Below are positions 22,289 through 35,500 of a DNA stretch of 55,811 nucleotides, in pieces. How positions within the stretch are numbered: position 1 is the first letter of the stretch; each line of letters begins with the position of its first letter. The translations under genes were made by a program, and so were the position numbers. Below the pieces are notes generated by a model. The model had not been told where the DNA came from and did no database searches. It was given only the letters and a program-made list of their open reading frames with translations. The stretch is from NCBI RefSeq assembly GCF_000003815.2, contig NC_049981.1, forward strand, positions 10,820,793 through 10,876,603, read 5' to 3'. The DNA is from Branchiostoma floridae (Eukaryota; Chordata; Leptocardii; Amphioxiformes; Branchiostomatidae).

Positions 22289-23597
22289 TCTACATTTGTT
22301 TTAAGTTTTTTTCTACAATGAGTAAAGTATGGTAGCAGCCTGACAAAAGTTATAATTTCCACTAGAAAGAATAGCATCTTACAACACATAATTGAAATTT
22401 GCAGATATTATTCGTCTTTGGTATACCTGTACAATTTTCTGCATCATTCTTTAAATCTTAACACCGATGCATAGTTCATTATTCCTTATAAAAGCAATCG
22501 TTAGCTATACGCAGTATTTCTGTACAGAAACATCACTCTATATATGTATTATGCAACTATCTAAAATCATACATAACATTCATTAAGAAAAAAGACAATC
22601 CATACAGTATTGTCCTAGCTAAGAAAGCACCGTTTCACACAAGGTTAGAGAGAACTCAACTTGTCTACTCAACTACTTTGACATCTAGTTAAAATCCAAC
22701 TTCTCTTCCTTGACTATACAATTCTTAAACATGAACACATTACAACATTAAACATATTTGCACCTCTTAGTCAAGCAAAGCTAAAGAAATGCAAATATTT
22801 ATAAGAATGCAAAATGATAATTATATTTAAAAAATCACCTGCAGAAGTAAGTGCCGTACATTTTAACCCATGGATCCAAGCCACAAGGTCATATCATTAG
22901 AATTTGAAACATCGGAAACATCATAATTCTATGTCTTTTGCAACTATAGACATACGCTAGTGACAGGATGCCCATAATATTTTAGAGCTTTTTTTGCAAC
23001 ATTACGAAATACTACATTCTATACCACACCTGAATTCATGTCTATTCTGCTTCCCCGCGAAATAATACATAGTTTATTCTCTCAATCTTCGTTGTCTCCA
23101 GAAACCATAGAAATGTTACTTAAGACAAAGTTTGTCTCTACCAGACTACATACGTTGCTGGAGAAATAGGAGAAATTAGTCAAATACATTGAATAATATA
23201 CCACAGGAGTCCGCCTGGCATGGCATGGCAACCTCATTTTCCATCCTATCTTAAACTTAAACCTTCCCGCAAACTTAAAATCAATTTTAGGTACAGAGAT
23301 ACAACGAAGAAGAAATGTGACATTTAAATGTATAATGTTTGCTTTCACACGTTAACAAACTACAGCTCTGTCCATCATTCTTCCTCAAACGAATTCATAG
23401 TGATAAGCCCCCAGCTCTGTCCTGCCACTTCCTACATAATGTGACCGAAAACCACAGGCCATCTACAACTTCACCAGTAATCATGGTGACGTCAATCTTC
23501 TGGTCCAGGTCCAGGTCAATGACCTTATCTGTTTCGAACAGAAGAAGAAGATGAAGCAATATTTTCCCCTCCCTTGAAGTTTAACACAAATAAGCAT
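22289..23597. other. AT-rich intergenic stretch
   Basis: No gene is recognised. The part nearest 23597 is probably the 3' untranslated region of the TRIM-NHL gene; TTTATT near 23064 could be its AATAAA signal on the minus strand. Confidence 0.5.
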
Positions 23598-26362
23598 CTA
23601 TTGTGAGATGAAAAACAGACACTGGTGCACGGAGTCTAGAACGACAATACGACCGTCGCTTAGCAACGCCACCTCTTCTGGCCGGTCCAGCCCGTCTGCT
23701 CTCGTCCCCAGCACCCTGAGGAACTTGCCGCTGGAGTTGAACATCTGGACCCGCCCGTTGTCCCTGTCAGCCAGGATGACGTTCCCGCGGCGGTCCACAC
23801 AGATGCCGCGCGGGGAGTAACACTGGCCCGCCTTGTCACCCCACCCGCTCAGCGTTCTCTGGAGCTTACCGTCCGGTCTGGAAAATAGGACAGGACACCC
23901 ATTTATCAACTCATTCATTTTTGGCCATGTTGCTGAACGTTAATTTGATTAAATTCTCTGGGAAAATATATATTCTCTCCAAAACAGATGCAAGTATGCG
24001 AAGGAAAAGAATGTTTGGCATAAAAAAAAGCTATCTTCGTTATGAAATCCAAGTAGGTGGGAAAGTTGAAGAAAACACAAAGAGTATGGTATACCGAAAA
24101 ATAGCCTATTTTCGTTATTTTACATTTCTCGTGAGTGAGTGAGTGAGTGAGTGAGTGAGTGAGTGAGTGAGTGAGTGAGTGAGTGAGTGAGTGAGTGAGT
24201 GAGTGAGTGAGTGAGTGAGTGTCTGACCGAGTGACTGAGTGACTGAGTGACCGACCTAGACCAGGTTACAAAACATCTGCATAAAGATGACGCGTCCTTA
24301 CCTGTAGACCTTGACACAGTGTTCCCTCCTGTCGGACACCAGGATGTCCCCCTGCGGGCTCACGGCCACCCCTCCCAGGAACGCCGGGCCCGAGAACATC
24401 TTCTGCGCCTGGCCATCCGACGTGAAGATCCGAATCCCGCTCTCTGACCCGACCACTATGTTCCCGTCTAACGGACTGATCGCGATCCGGCTGGATCTGA
24501 CATTTCGCGCGAATGACGTCACGAAGGCGCCATCCTCTTGGAACACGTCGACGCCCGATTTCTTGTGGTAGGTGACGTACAGGTTGCCCTCGGCGCTGAC
24601 GGCGAGCCACACCGGCTCGTGCTCCGTGTTCCTCCCGAGCCACGTCTTGCTGAGAGTCGGCATGACGCGCACGAACTCGCCGCTGCTGTTCAACACCTGG
24701 ATTCGCTTGTTGTCGGTGTCGGCCACGAAGATGACGTCATCTTCGGAAACGGCGAGTCCGCACGGGTGGTTAAACTGTTCTTGTTTGGTCCCGGCTTTCC
24801 CCACCATGACGGACCTGTCCGATGTCCTACACTCTTTGTGTTCTGCTAGCACCGTATCGTCTGAGTCTTCAGTGTCACCGTTCTTCTCGCCATTGTTGTT
24901 ACCGTTTATTGTGACCCTATTTCCGTTACCGTAGCCTAGACTGTCCGTGCTGTCCGAACTGACCCGACGGATGACCGGTAACTCCTCGACGCGGCCGATT
25001 CTAAACGCGCCATCCTCAGGAATACCTTTTGACGTGAACTTCAAACCAAGGTCAAAGGCGTCAAGGTCAACCTCGGCTGTAGAGATAAAAATAACATAAT
25101 GTTAAAGGTTCACCGTGAAATTGAGATCAGTGTTTTTGTCGTGGGATTTTCAGCCTGATGGTGAAAGATGCGGACGTCGGCAAGGTTCTTTTTTTTTCAA
25201 AACAGAATTCTTGTCGTAAGGATGTCGTCAATTTGGTGTCACATAGCTGACGCATACGAAAAATATGGCAGGGCCCTAAGAACGGAAAATCTATTTTCTG
25301 CGCCTTGATTTTCTGCAAGTCATGTTTTTTTTTCATATATACAATGAGATTTTCAAAGAGGACACTTCAGAATGCAAAGCCATGAGGTTACTTACACATA
25401 CAAACACACACACACACACACACATAAACATACACATAAACACATCAAAACCTAGCAAAACAACTAAAATTTTGCTTTGTTTTACTTAGGTCGGTTTGTG
25501 ATTATCTTTGCCTACCTGTTACGTGTGTCAGCCTCTGGCTCAGGTGTATCATGTCCGACTTTGCCCCTGATAGTCTTAGGTAGTTGTCCTCCTTCTCATT
25601 GCAAGACGTCTCAGCTTTCTCTACTGCGTGAAGCAAGTTGGCGACGGTTTCTATCGTCTCTGATCTCTTCTCTTGAAGAAGGCGACTTTTCTCGTTGTAC
25701 TTTGCCTCGACATCTGCTCCCAGCCGCTCACGTCGTGCAACGATCCTGTCAATCAAAACCTGGGCCTCTTTCTCGATCTCCCGAACGAGTTTGTCTCTCC
25801 TAGCCCGAAGTGTTCTATCGGAGGCTTCTAAGTTGTTCAGGGTCGCCCCACTGTTTGACACGCCTACGAGACAGGACGATATCACCGTCTGCACTTCTCC
25901 TTGTTTCCGCTTGATGGCGTCGCTGAGTAGACTCACCTGGTGACCTTTATGCGGGTTCGGGTCTTGAACACAGTCCTCACAGATAGCCTTGTCGCAGTTC
26001 TCGCAGAAGATCCTCGCGTTTTCCGCCGGGTGATCACAGACTTCCCGGATCGCCTGTGGCGAGTCTGGCGCGACTGGCCTACTTTCCATCGCCTTCCTGA
26101 CGTCATGTACCCACAGGCTGTCTTGAAGGTCATTGACACCGCCGGCTGGGAGAGTCACATCTTTCTTACACCTTGGGCACGAGAACGTCCCATCTTCTCC
26201 GACCTTTGCTCGCAAACAGTCCCCACAAAACAAGTGAAGACACGACGACGCCTTCAGTTCTTTCTCCTTCGCTTCCCCGCAAATGCCACACGACAGAAAC
26301 CCTCCAAGAAGTGATATTTCCTGTTCAGGCTCCGCCGTCGCCATTGCTGCACGCGAGCACAC
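23598..26362 (-). CDS. TRIM-NHL E3 ubiquitin ligase
   Basis: Three exons on the minus strand, 26362-25516, 25076-24302 and 23877-23598, join in frame to 633 residues. A second Met six codons in (26344) gives 627 residues and has a better context (GCGACGGCG follows). The RING finger is at about 25-68 (CGIC...CLHLFCGDC...CPRC), the B-box at about 108-145 (CDH...CENC...CEDC...HKGH), a coiled coil at about 150-270, a Ser/Asp-rich linker, then NHL blades from about 375 to the end (VADTDNKRIQVLNSSGEF; ADRDNGRVQMFNSSGKF). This is the TRIM2/TRIM3/TRIM32-type layout, but with no clear filamin domain. It should transfer ubiquitin to substrates bound by the propeller. Substrate and one-to-one orthology cannot be read from sequence. 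Confidence 0.92.
24131..24249 (+). repeat. (GTGA)n microsatellite in TRIM-NHL intron 2
   Basis: About 22 perfect GTGA units, then degenerate ones to 24249, ending about 50 bp from the exon 2 donor. Confidence 0.95.
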
Positions 26363-27923
26363 AAATCACCTGAAGACACAATGAATGACACACCGGTGAC
26401 AACTGAACGATCACGCATGTATTACCGGTGTTACAACATCCACGGGGCCGTCTTGCTCGGCTGCGTACGGTTGTAACTCTTGTAATGTTATCAGGTCGGG
26501 ATAAGATCAGGACTTACCACAAAGACACAGTGCCTGAGACTTGTCCTCTTGTAAGGCTTCCATGTAGAACAATAGACCAGAAGTCCTTGAAACAACGCCT
26601 CAAGGACAGATAAAAGTCACTTGAGTAAAAGAGGGGGAGGGGCGAAAGGTTACAAGGTTCATAAGAAATCACATTACGATCGCGGGATGGTCGGTCTAGT
26701 CACGCAAATCTTGTGTCCTGTTGTAGACAAGGCGAAGACAACGCCACGTACTGTTCCCGACAGTATACAATATTCCGTGATCCGACGCGTGAACTGCAGA
26801 CTGAACAAAAAACACAGAGGTGGATCTTTGTGTACACAACATCCGTGCATATCATGGGAAAATCCTGAAGTGTGTGGAAGATATTATTGGCCAGCAAGTT
26901 TTAGCTGCGACAAGTAGAGGGCGTGATAGGGGATTTAGGATACAACGTACTAAATGTCATAAAAGGTCAATCTTGATGAAATGACGTTAAAAGGGGTTTA
27001 AATTTCTTAAAGAGACTTCTTTTGGTCTTATTCACTTGATATGAGAGGACGGGAATGCGAAGAAGGTTGATGCAGGTTTGTCTTGACTCTGAGACCCATA
27101 AGAACCAATCCCCAAAACCCCTTTCGTAGACCCTACTTGATAGGCGGTGAATGCACTGGCCCATTATGAGCCAAGAGCTGGAAAAGTTGCTACCACACTG
27201 GTTTTACAGAGGGGCGGGGTTGTAGACTGGTCCATTATATTTAGGGGGAGTCAGACTCCCAGCAATTCTAATGAACCATAACAGATCATCGACAATCACT
27301 CAGTCAATTTCCAGCTGACTCTTATATCTGTATGCGATTTATTTCATACTTCTTTTCGTGCATGTTGACTGGCGTCCCCTATGGGCGAATGGTATGCTCT
27401 GCCTACGTGGTCCTGCATGCGTGATTTAACGCAATTACAGTGTAACCCCCGTAACATTTACGTCAACACTCACTTAACAAGGGGAACACAGGCCGTTCAC
27501 AACAAACCAAAGGGAACAAACAAAATCCCTAATTCACCTTCAGACGTATGTAGAAATTAGAGCTAATCGTTTCAATCACAACTCTACCTTGTCCGTAGTT
27601 AATTATTTGTATGTAATTTGACATTTTGAATCAAACCAAGGTTAGTCCATCCGGGCGTAAAAAAGGTAAAGGTTAATGTATAGGTCAGGACTTAAACACA
27701 AAGCCGGTCGATTGTTACAAATGTATTATGTAGATGTCCGTAGAGCGTAAAGGTGGATAACACTTTTGCAAAAATATAGTCCTGGTCTTTATGTTATCGG
27801 ATATCAGGTTCAAACGCAGAGACGTTGTCCTTGTAATCTGACAATTGAATTTCACTTCACTTGCCCCCTCCTTTTTGGACACGTCAAACACTGACAGACG
27901 ATAAAATTAGGCTGTTTGGATGT
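26363..27923. other. intergenic stretch upstream of TRIM-NHL gene
   Basis: Probably holds the promoter of the TRIM-NHL gene at its left end. No TATA box or domain-bearing frame was recognised. Confidence 0.5.
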
Positions 27924-28095
27924 GCCCCCCCTCCCCCAAAAAAGGGGTTTTCCCGGGGTTTTTGAAACCAAAAAAAATTTTTTGGCTCCCCTTTCGGGGG
28001 CCTTTAAATTTTTTTTTGAAAAACCTGGGGCCCCCAAAAGAAGGGATCCCGGGGGGAAAAAAATTTTTTTTCCCCCCCCCCCCCCCCCCCCAAAC
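27924..28095. other. probable low-quality sequence with inflated homopolymers
   Basis: Nearly every base occurs in runs of three to ten (CCCCCC, AAAAAA, GGGG, TTTTTTTTT), ending in about 19 C. Both strands open long frames only because of the skewed composition. This resembles mis-called trace sequence next to a poly-C tract, not real DNA. Confidence 0.6.
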
Positions 28096-30477
28096 ACACA
28101 CACATTCATGTAAAGTTCATTGGTGGTTATTTATAGAACCCACAAAAACAAATTTCAACAAAGGCATATTTCTCAAAGTTTACAGAAGACTATACTCATA
28201 TGTAATCACAGGTTACCCCCCCCCCCCCCCAAATGCTACCCGTTCGTTAGGGCATAACATGTATGGCCAAACAATCTACAAGTATAATGATAATGATTAT
28301 TCAGATGTAACAGTTTTGCCACATTGAAGCCAAGGGCTGAATTGCCTAGCAAACTCTACAGAGTCATTAAGATTGTCAATTAAGTAACAATTGGATAAAA
28401 TAACATGATGAATAAAATACATATAGCGTTACACTAGTTAAAAAATGTCGATCAATAGGATCAATATCACTGAATACTTTGGTTAAAACGTCGAACAATG
28501 ACATTTACATGAAACACTACGGTAACCGTATCATGCAATACACTGGTTCGCGACATTCAAATAAAAACTGTTCATAGAATATCACAGGACAGATTCATTT
28601 ATATATAAATTTTCAGACTAATAATTCAAAACACGAAGAATATATATCAAGGGAGGGCAATTAAGCATTCAGTAGTCTAATCATATATGGCAAAATAATG
28701 TAGAAAATATCCGAAATGCAAAGCAAATATACTTTTTTTCTTATTCGGGACCGTAACACACAAGAAAACATTTATCGTGTATATGTGGCAAATGCACAAT
28801 AGGGTTCAACGTGTACAAAATGGAGGGACAACTTTGAAGTGAAACTCACTGATCTTTTTTTATCACAACAACAACGTCTCAGACTTAGCCTAATATTATA
28901 GATACCGGGACCACATTCCCTGGTGTCTCTAGACAATTTACCATTTTTTGTTCCTACCGTGACCTGTTTATAAACGCCCGAAAGTGCCAACCTTCCCTTA
29001 AAAAGTTGAATCAAATTCCAGCTAAACTAGCTATATATAACAACCAACTTTTAACACAGTAGCCACATGCCACCACATTGCTATTTTACTTACTCTGGGC
29101 AAAAACTGTCATATCACAAACTTGCTATGATGTAAACTTATAGGAATAGCAACTGATGAAGATAGTACGAATTTTGATGTGTTTTTCACAAGGATTAGTG
29201 GTACCCTGTCTGTATGTGATAGTCCCATACAGGTCAACTGGACCGGTCCGACAGCATGGCTCTACTCAGAAATCACCATCATATTGTGGTGTATCATTTC
29301 TGGATATATGCCATGGAATAAATGTCAGCTATTGGGTCAACATGAAAATAAAATACCGAAAATGTGGTAGCCAGGCGTGCAGCTGTGGAAATAAGGCTAC
29401 TTCATGATCAGTAGTTGGTGTGTCTGTCTGTGCGTATGTTTGTTAGTGTTTTGAGATATTTATGGTCAGCATAACTTTAGAACCTCTCGACTGATTGTAA
29501 TGGTGTTCGGTATCAGAATAGGGATTGAGAAGATCGAGGTTGATTTGGGCCCCTCTGGATTGATGTGTGGCATTATTACTGAAGCAGAACGGTTTGATGG
29601 CGTCGCTGAGTAGCTTTTGATGTAAGGAGGAAGTTGTGCAGCCCCCCCCCCCCCCCTACAGCTTGCTTTGGAACTGCAGGGGCAGGTTTGTAGTCTTGTG
29701 TGTGTGGGAGCTTTGAGAAGCGACATAAATGTGGTAGATTTGAGTGTAGTTCCCAACTTGCCAACTTTATTAAGTGCTACTTGGCTACCGCAATGGTGTC
29801 GCTCTCCTGTACTTTTTGAATTCAGGATTATAAGACACGTTGGCTGTACCATGTTTATTCTTGGCATTTCTTGTTACAATGATCATGGTCTCTATGTTAA
29901 CAGGGCATCTTGAATTGTTTTTCTTTGCCCATCTTGTTTTTTTTTCGCTTGTTCTTCCCGACACTGCTAAAAATGTCTTATTTTCTTTCTCTATCCCCCC
30001 CCCACACACACACACACGTGCATCTTAAACTATGCCTTGCTGTGCGTTAGTTGATATAGTTGTTATCAAACAAGGCAGACTAAGTAAAAGAATAGCAACG
30101 CTTTAAAGAAAGAATAAAGGTTCTCACGACACTTCTAAATATATCACCGCGTCATTATAGCTTTTTCATACGGTCTTTCAAGGTTTTGTTACGTGACCCC
30201 AGTGTTAATTATTAGAGGCATGCAGAACACTGTTCTATCTAATTTTGGAAAGGCTTTGCGAATTTGAAAAAATGTATTTTCGTTTAAAAAAAGGAAAACA
30301 CTCCACGCCATAGCTCTTAGAAACAATAAAGAAAAGTATTATATTTCTCGCTGAAGTCAAGCTGGAGAACATTTGTGAGCAAACGTACAATGATTTCCTG
30401 CACGACGTCACCGATATTGTTGTGACTTTACATGCATCAAGTGACCAAGCGAGTGTTGTAAGCATGTACTAGAGAAA
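28096..30477. other. intergenic stretch with poly-C tracts, no gene recognised
   Basis: Poly-C tracts at about 28216 and 29643 and short CA runs. One exact 20-mer (29594-29613) is shared with the TRIM-NHL coding region. Small frames have no recognisable domain. Confidence 0.5.
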
Positions 30478-32101
30478 TGGTTTATTATTGCCATTGACAT
30501 TAAAAACACTTGCAGCACATTTACAAATGGCTGAATTGTCGTTTTTTCACACTCAGTACTTCAACCTCTAACTCAAGTTAACACTTTTAAAATGATCGAG
30601 TCACAACATAACATCTATCGTTTACAATAACTGGTCAGTTACTATACAAAGAAAGATTCGCTAGTATTCACAAATTACCCTTAGTCTTGGTTCAGGAGCT
30701 TTACACAGTACGGTAATGTGCTATTAGCGAAACGAGCAGTTCTACACCGGAAGTGAGAGAGTTTGTCTTTGTTTCTTAGAGACCTATCATGGGTATCCCC
30801 TCGTCTAGATGGAAGCCAATAACTGAATCTTTCAGAGTTGACAAGAGTTCGTGCAAACCGTAGGCATAGATTGTCCCTTCTACAGTCTAGTCGACAAAGA
30901 CCCGAAGTGTTCACTGCACTGTCGTAAGTGACGTACTCCCGTCCTAGTATAATTCTCAGAGCCCTCTTCTGCACGCGTTCGACTTTCGATGACAAAACTC
31001 TGGTAAGACCGGGGTGCCAGATGACACAGGCGTACTCAAGAAGAGGCCGCACAAAACCGATGTAGACGAGTACAAGGTCACTTATGTCCAGTCCGTGTTT
31101 CTTCAGGTTTCTTATCATATAGAGTCTCTTACTCCCTTTGGTGACGATCGAGGTCACATGTTGAGTCCATTTGAGGTTGTTCTGGAGGATAAGTCCCAGG
31201 ACACGTGCTGCCTGGACAACCTGTAGTTGGGTCGGACCAACAGTGATTGCTGGCGGCGGTGGAGGATTTCTCATGAAGCAAAACACCATCACCATGCACT
31301 TAGACGGGTTCAGGGCCATGAAGTTAGTATCAGTCCAACGTGTCAGGCCATTGATGTCGTCCTGAATCCTTGGTGCCGCAGACACATGTCGTGATTCGGA
31401 GACAGACATGTCATCGACATACTTAAACCCATCTGAAGACGTTTCGTGACTTGGGAGGGCGTCATTAACCAGGGCTAGAAAAACTAGTGGTCCTAACTTC
31501 GTTCCCTGAGGCACACCACACGTCAGAGTTTGCCAGTCCGAGACTGTGCCCTGATATCTCACACGTTGGCGCCGACCTGACAGGAAACTGCTCACCCAGG
31601 GCACGATGGACGGGCGGACACCAAGGTCAAGTAGCTTGCAAATGGCGGTCTGGTGGTGGACATAATCAAATGCTCGGGAAAAGTCCGTGAGAACAAGTGT
31701 TGTCACGTAGCCTGGTTTGTCTGATGCCTCAAGGATGTTGTGTACAAGACGCGTCAGGTAATGTACCGTTGAACACCCAGGGAGAGAACCGAACTGCCGA
31801 GGGTCCAGGTTAGGAAGGATATCCTGCATGCACCAGTCACGAACGATTCCTTCACACACTTTGGCAAAGATAGGTGTTAGAGAGATAGGTCTTAACTTCT
31901 CTAGTCGCGGTGGCATCTCCTTTGGAATGGGTACAACATCAGCATCCTTGAACATGTCCGGTACTTCACCTTGACACAGGGAGGTGTTCATAATGTCACA
32001 TAAAGGCTGGGACAGTTCAAAGGAGAATTCCCTAATAATCCTTGGCGAGATGCCATCAGGGCCAGTAGCTTTGCCAATCTTAACACTTTTTACTACTGTT
32101 A
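30478..32101 (-). mobile_element. 5'-truncated non-LTR retrotransposon (LINE)
   Basis: A minus-strand frame runs without a stop from about 32101 to 30681, about 473 residues. It begins inside a reverse transcriptase (KIGKATGPDGISP), continues through LRPISLTPIFAKVCEGIV, DFSRAFDYVHH and the catalytic YVDD (31410-31421), and then the thumb and the usual C-terminal region. A stop lies directly upstream of 32101 and no endonuclease remains, which is the 5' truncation typical of LINE insertion. The 3' tail runs to about 30478, ending near AATAATAAACC. The motifs fit the Jockey/CR1 group. The long intact frame suggests a fairly young insertion between the TRIM-NHL and SLC22 genes. Confidence 0.9.
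30681..32101 (-). CDS. reverse transcriptase, N-terminally truncated
   Basis: The coding part of the LINE above. It lacks the endonuclease and the first RT blocks, so it is a fragment without its own start; the first internal Met is at 31991. The retained active-site motif is YVDD. Confidence 0.9.
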
Positions 32102-32415
32102 GTTATCGGTAGGTGGCGTTATTGTAAGTAATAATATGTCACATTGATTGTGTGTCGAAACGTTAGTATGTCCAATATTCTATAAGGCAGAATTAAATCT
32201 AAATGATCACGGGTACAATAAACAGTCGTGCAGATGCAAAATACAAGTAATAGCCAGCAAAAAAAGCAAGCACCAAATCTTCATACACGTTGTAAGGAAG
32301 TTATATATAAATATTAAGCCACCACAAAAAATAGAACTTCTGACTAGAGAACTTAACTAACAGATGCCGAAAACGCCCCTTCCCACGTTGAAATAAAATC
32401 ACTGAGCTAAAATTC

Positions 32416-32492
32416 TACGAAAGCCCACAAGCAGACGCTTCGCAAATGGTACTTCGTAGAAGCTGCGAACCGTATGCTTGTGAGCTTTCGTA
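32416..32492 (-). repeat. 29-bp-arm hairpin in the SLC22 3' untranslated region
   Basis: Arms 32416-32444 (TACGAAAGCCCACAAGCAGA...) and 32464-32492 pair at 26 of 29 positions around a 19-base loop. It lies 28 bp beyond the stop codon of the SLC22 gene on the transcribed strand, so it should be in the mRNA unless the transcript ends earlier. It may be a regulatory stem or a foldback insertion. Confidence 0.75.
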
Positions 32493-32519
32493 AGATATGA
32501 CCTAATTCTAAAGCCTTCA

Positions 32520-35500
32520 TCATTCCTTGTCCACAATGCCGTCTTCTTTTCCAAAGTTCTCGCCCTCCTCGATCGTAGCCGGAAGTTTCCTTCCAGCCGT
32601 TTCCGGTAGCAGCAGCGCCAGCAGTCCGGCGGCGATGGACGCTCCTCCGAAGATGACGTAAGGCATCGGGGCCCAATGACGACCGAGTAGACTCACGAAC
32701 GGGGCGGCTATGCCTCCGACTCGAGCACTCATGGAGGACATGCCGATGCCGATTTGCCTGTGTTAAAATCAATATCCATACAGAAAACATTTACCCTAAG
32801 CGCCCCATGCAGTGATTTATGCATAAGGTACTTGAAACAGCTCAGAGATTACTAGTATTGAAGACGAGCCTATCCAAGGACAGGATTCTGAAATAGAACG
32901 AGCAATTTATTAATTACCCAAGAAACTTCTAAATATTTTCTTTAGATATGAGATTCCTTTGTTATTTTCATAATTGTAAATAGATACGATGCGATACAAC
33001 ACCAAGTTTAACACCTTCTGCAGCCTTCATCAGGTTTAAATGAGTTACTTGTAGAACACGTGACCGTTCGGACAGGTGACGTCAGTGTTCTCACTCAGTT
33101 GCATACGTATTGCAGTCAAGTAAAGATAATAACATGTTCACATACCTGACAACGGTTGGAAAGATCTCGGCCGAGAAGATGTAGATAACACCGAAGGAAG
33201 CGGTTATCCAGAACTTGCCCATCATGGCCAGGGTGGTCGTCATCCAGCCAAGGTCTGTAACAGTAAGATAAGTGACGATTATAGAGAGGTTAGACTGTTC
33301 ACCAACTGAAAAATTGGAATCACTTGAATTTTTAACTGAATGCTGATAGAACCATTCAGTCTTCCTCAGCTATCTGCACGCATCGCTCTGTACACGTCAC
33401 GTAATGACGTCAGTGATGGGTCAAAGGTTGCGTGAAGTCGATATAGTCCCCCGTTCCGTTAAGAGAAGATTGATGACGACATTACTAGTCTTGGTTACAC
33501 CATCCTTAACTAACAAATATGGTACTGCATTCTTAAACAAAGTCGGGTAAGAACATATTTTTTATCGAGATAAAATGATACGCACGCTTGGGAATGAAGA
33601 AGGCCGTGATACAGGCGACGCCGCCAGCCAGAAGCATCAAACATAGAGGCCATCGTCTCCCGAACCTGTAACGGACAGAAACATACATTTATCACGAAAG
33701 GGGATAAACCTATAGTGTTTGAACTCACATTTGGATGGGATGATTGTCCCTATGTAAGTTCATGATAAGTATTTGACCAATATGCAAGGATGTAGATTAG
33801 AAAATTGGTTAGTTCATTCAATCACACTCGAACATTTTTTTACGATGTCAATTTTTTTGTAGTTGAACAATCTTAGAAGGCTTTGACAGAGTCATCAACG
33901 ACAAGAATCTATAACCATTTCCGTTGACCGAATGTCGGAAAACACGTGTTCTTCTGACCTAATAATGTCACCGCCACGATTCGTTGTTGTATAACTGTTG
34001 TACCACATATGTGATATGACTTTTAACATACTTATTCAGGAGGAGAATTGCGATGAGATTCGCCGGGATCTCGACGAGACCGGAAATGGCGAAGTTGAGG
34101 TAGATGTTTCCGCTCAGGGCAGATAGGTTGAGAGATATCCCATAATACACCAAGGTGTTGACGATCCTGCAGAAGTATACAGAACAAACGATGTTTCCGT
34201 TGTTCAACAGATCCTGATCTACACAAAAATGTTAGCCGTCATACCATAGTAGGCTCTGTGATAGGCGTTTCGTGGAAGGGAAACATATTGTTTTTGCCCC
34301 ATTTCTTCTTCTTTTTCTTCCACCTCTTCTTTTGTTCTAAATAGGTATGGTCAATCACCTGGACTGTCACCATGAGTACAGGTTAAGTAGCAGACACCCT
34401 GTGGTGTTCGGTTACATTATGTAGCAAGTGGTAGGACAGAGCTACTGGGGCTGGTCACCACATATATGAATGGGTTAATATAAAAGAAGTGTTGTAGGCC
34501 AGTAGTTTGTTAGGAAAGGTAAAAATTATGTATTTGCTTGCAAATGTTGAATTCCATTTTTTTAATTTCATTTTCATGTATGCTGTCATCAGTTAGACAT
34601 ATATCATGTGTTTGAGTAAGTTATTAAGGTAGATGTCAAAGAGACAATACGAACGGTTTTTTACTAACCAGTTGTAGAAGATGTTGAGAGTCCATTTCCG
34701 AAGATTCGGAGTTCTAAACAGGTCGATAAATGTGTACACCTTTTTCTTCTGTGCCTTTTCCTCTGTCTTAAAGGCAAAAAGAACAAATGATATCTAATAC
34801 AGAGCTCAAACTTTCCTAAAGCGTGCGGACACGTGACGTCATAGATTAGTACAGTAAGTATTCATCAAGGCACACAAGCCTGGGCGGTATCAACTTCCTG
34901 GCACATTCGACCAATTGCTGACGTTATATAATCGTAAAATTCACTTGACCTAGATCAGCTAGATGATTCATAAGTTGAGCACTGAGGGACTGCAGTAAGG
35001 CAGTCGATAATTTGATGTGCTAAGTTATTGGAACAAAAGTTTTAGTTCCAGGCTATCTAAACACCGCTCTAGTTACGAAGAAAATATCTCACGTGATCAT
35101 GAGTCAAAGGAATGGCGTCATGGAAGACTTCGTCAGGTAAGGTGACCTTGGCGATCTCCGCGCCTTTCCGCAAAATGGCTGCCGCCTCTTTGTGACGATT
35201 TCTAGAGATAAGCCAGCGTGGGGACTCTGGGACAAGCCTGGAGATTGGATCAATGGCATAGTCACATATAAACTATGATCCAGCAGTCGGTAGAAAATGC
35301 GACGTATTTCACCCCTGCCCTGTTTTTTATCTACCAGAAGTTCCCGTCGCGATACATTGTAGGGAGTGGAGCATGAACAAGTTTAGAAATCATTTACCTT
35401 AACAGCTGGTGTATTGATTGTGCTTGTCATTAATTATGGAAATAAGTTCCTATTTGCATAAACCATGCTGCAGCACCGTAACAATACGCTAGGGGGGGGG

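Noticed and set aside
27528-27560. Similarity of CACCTTCAGACGTATGTAGAAA to the element at position 23
   Set aside because: Only about 20 loosely matching bases, with no further alignment on either side.
27852-28327. Gly/Pro-rich frames on both strands
   Set aside because: They arise from homopolymer-inflated sequence.
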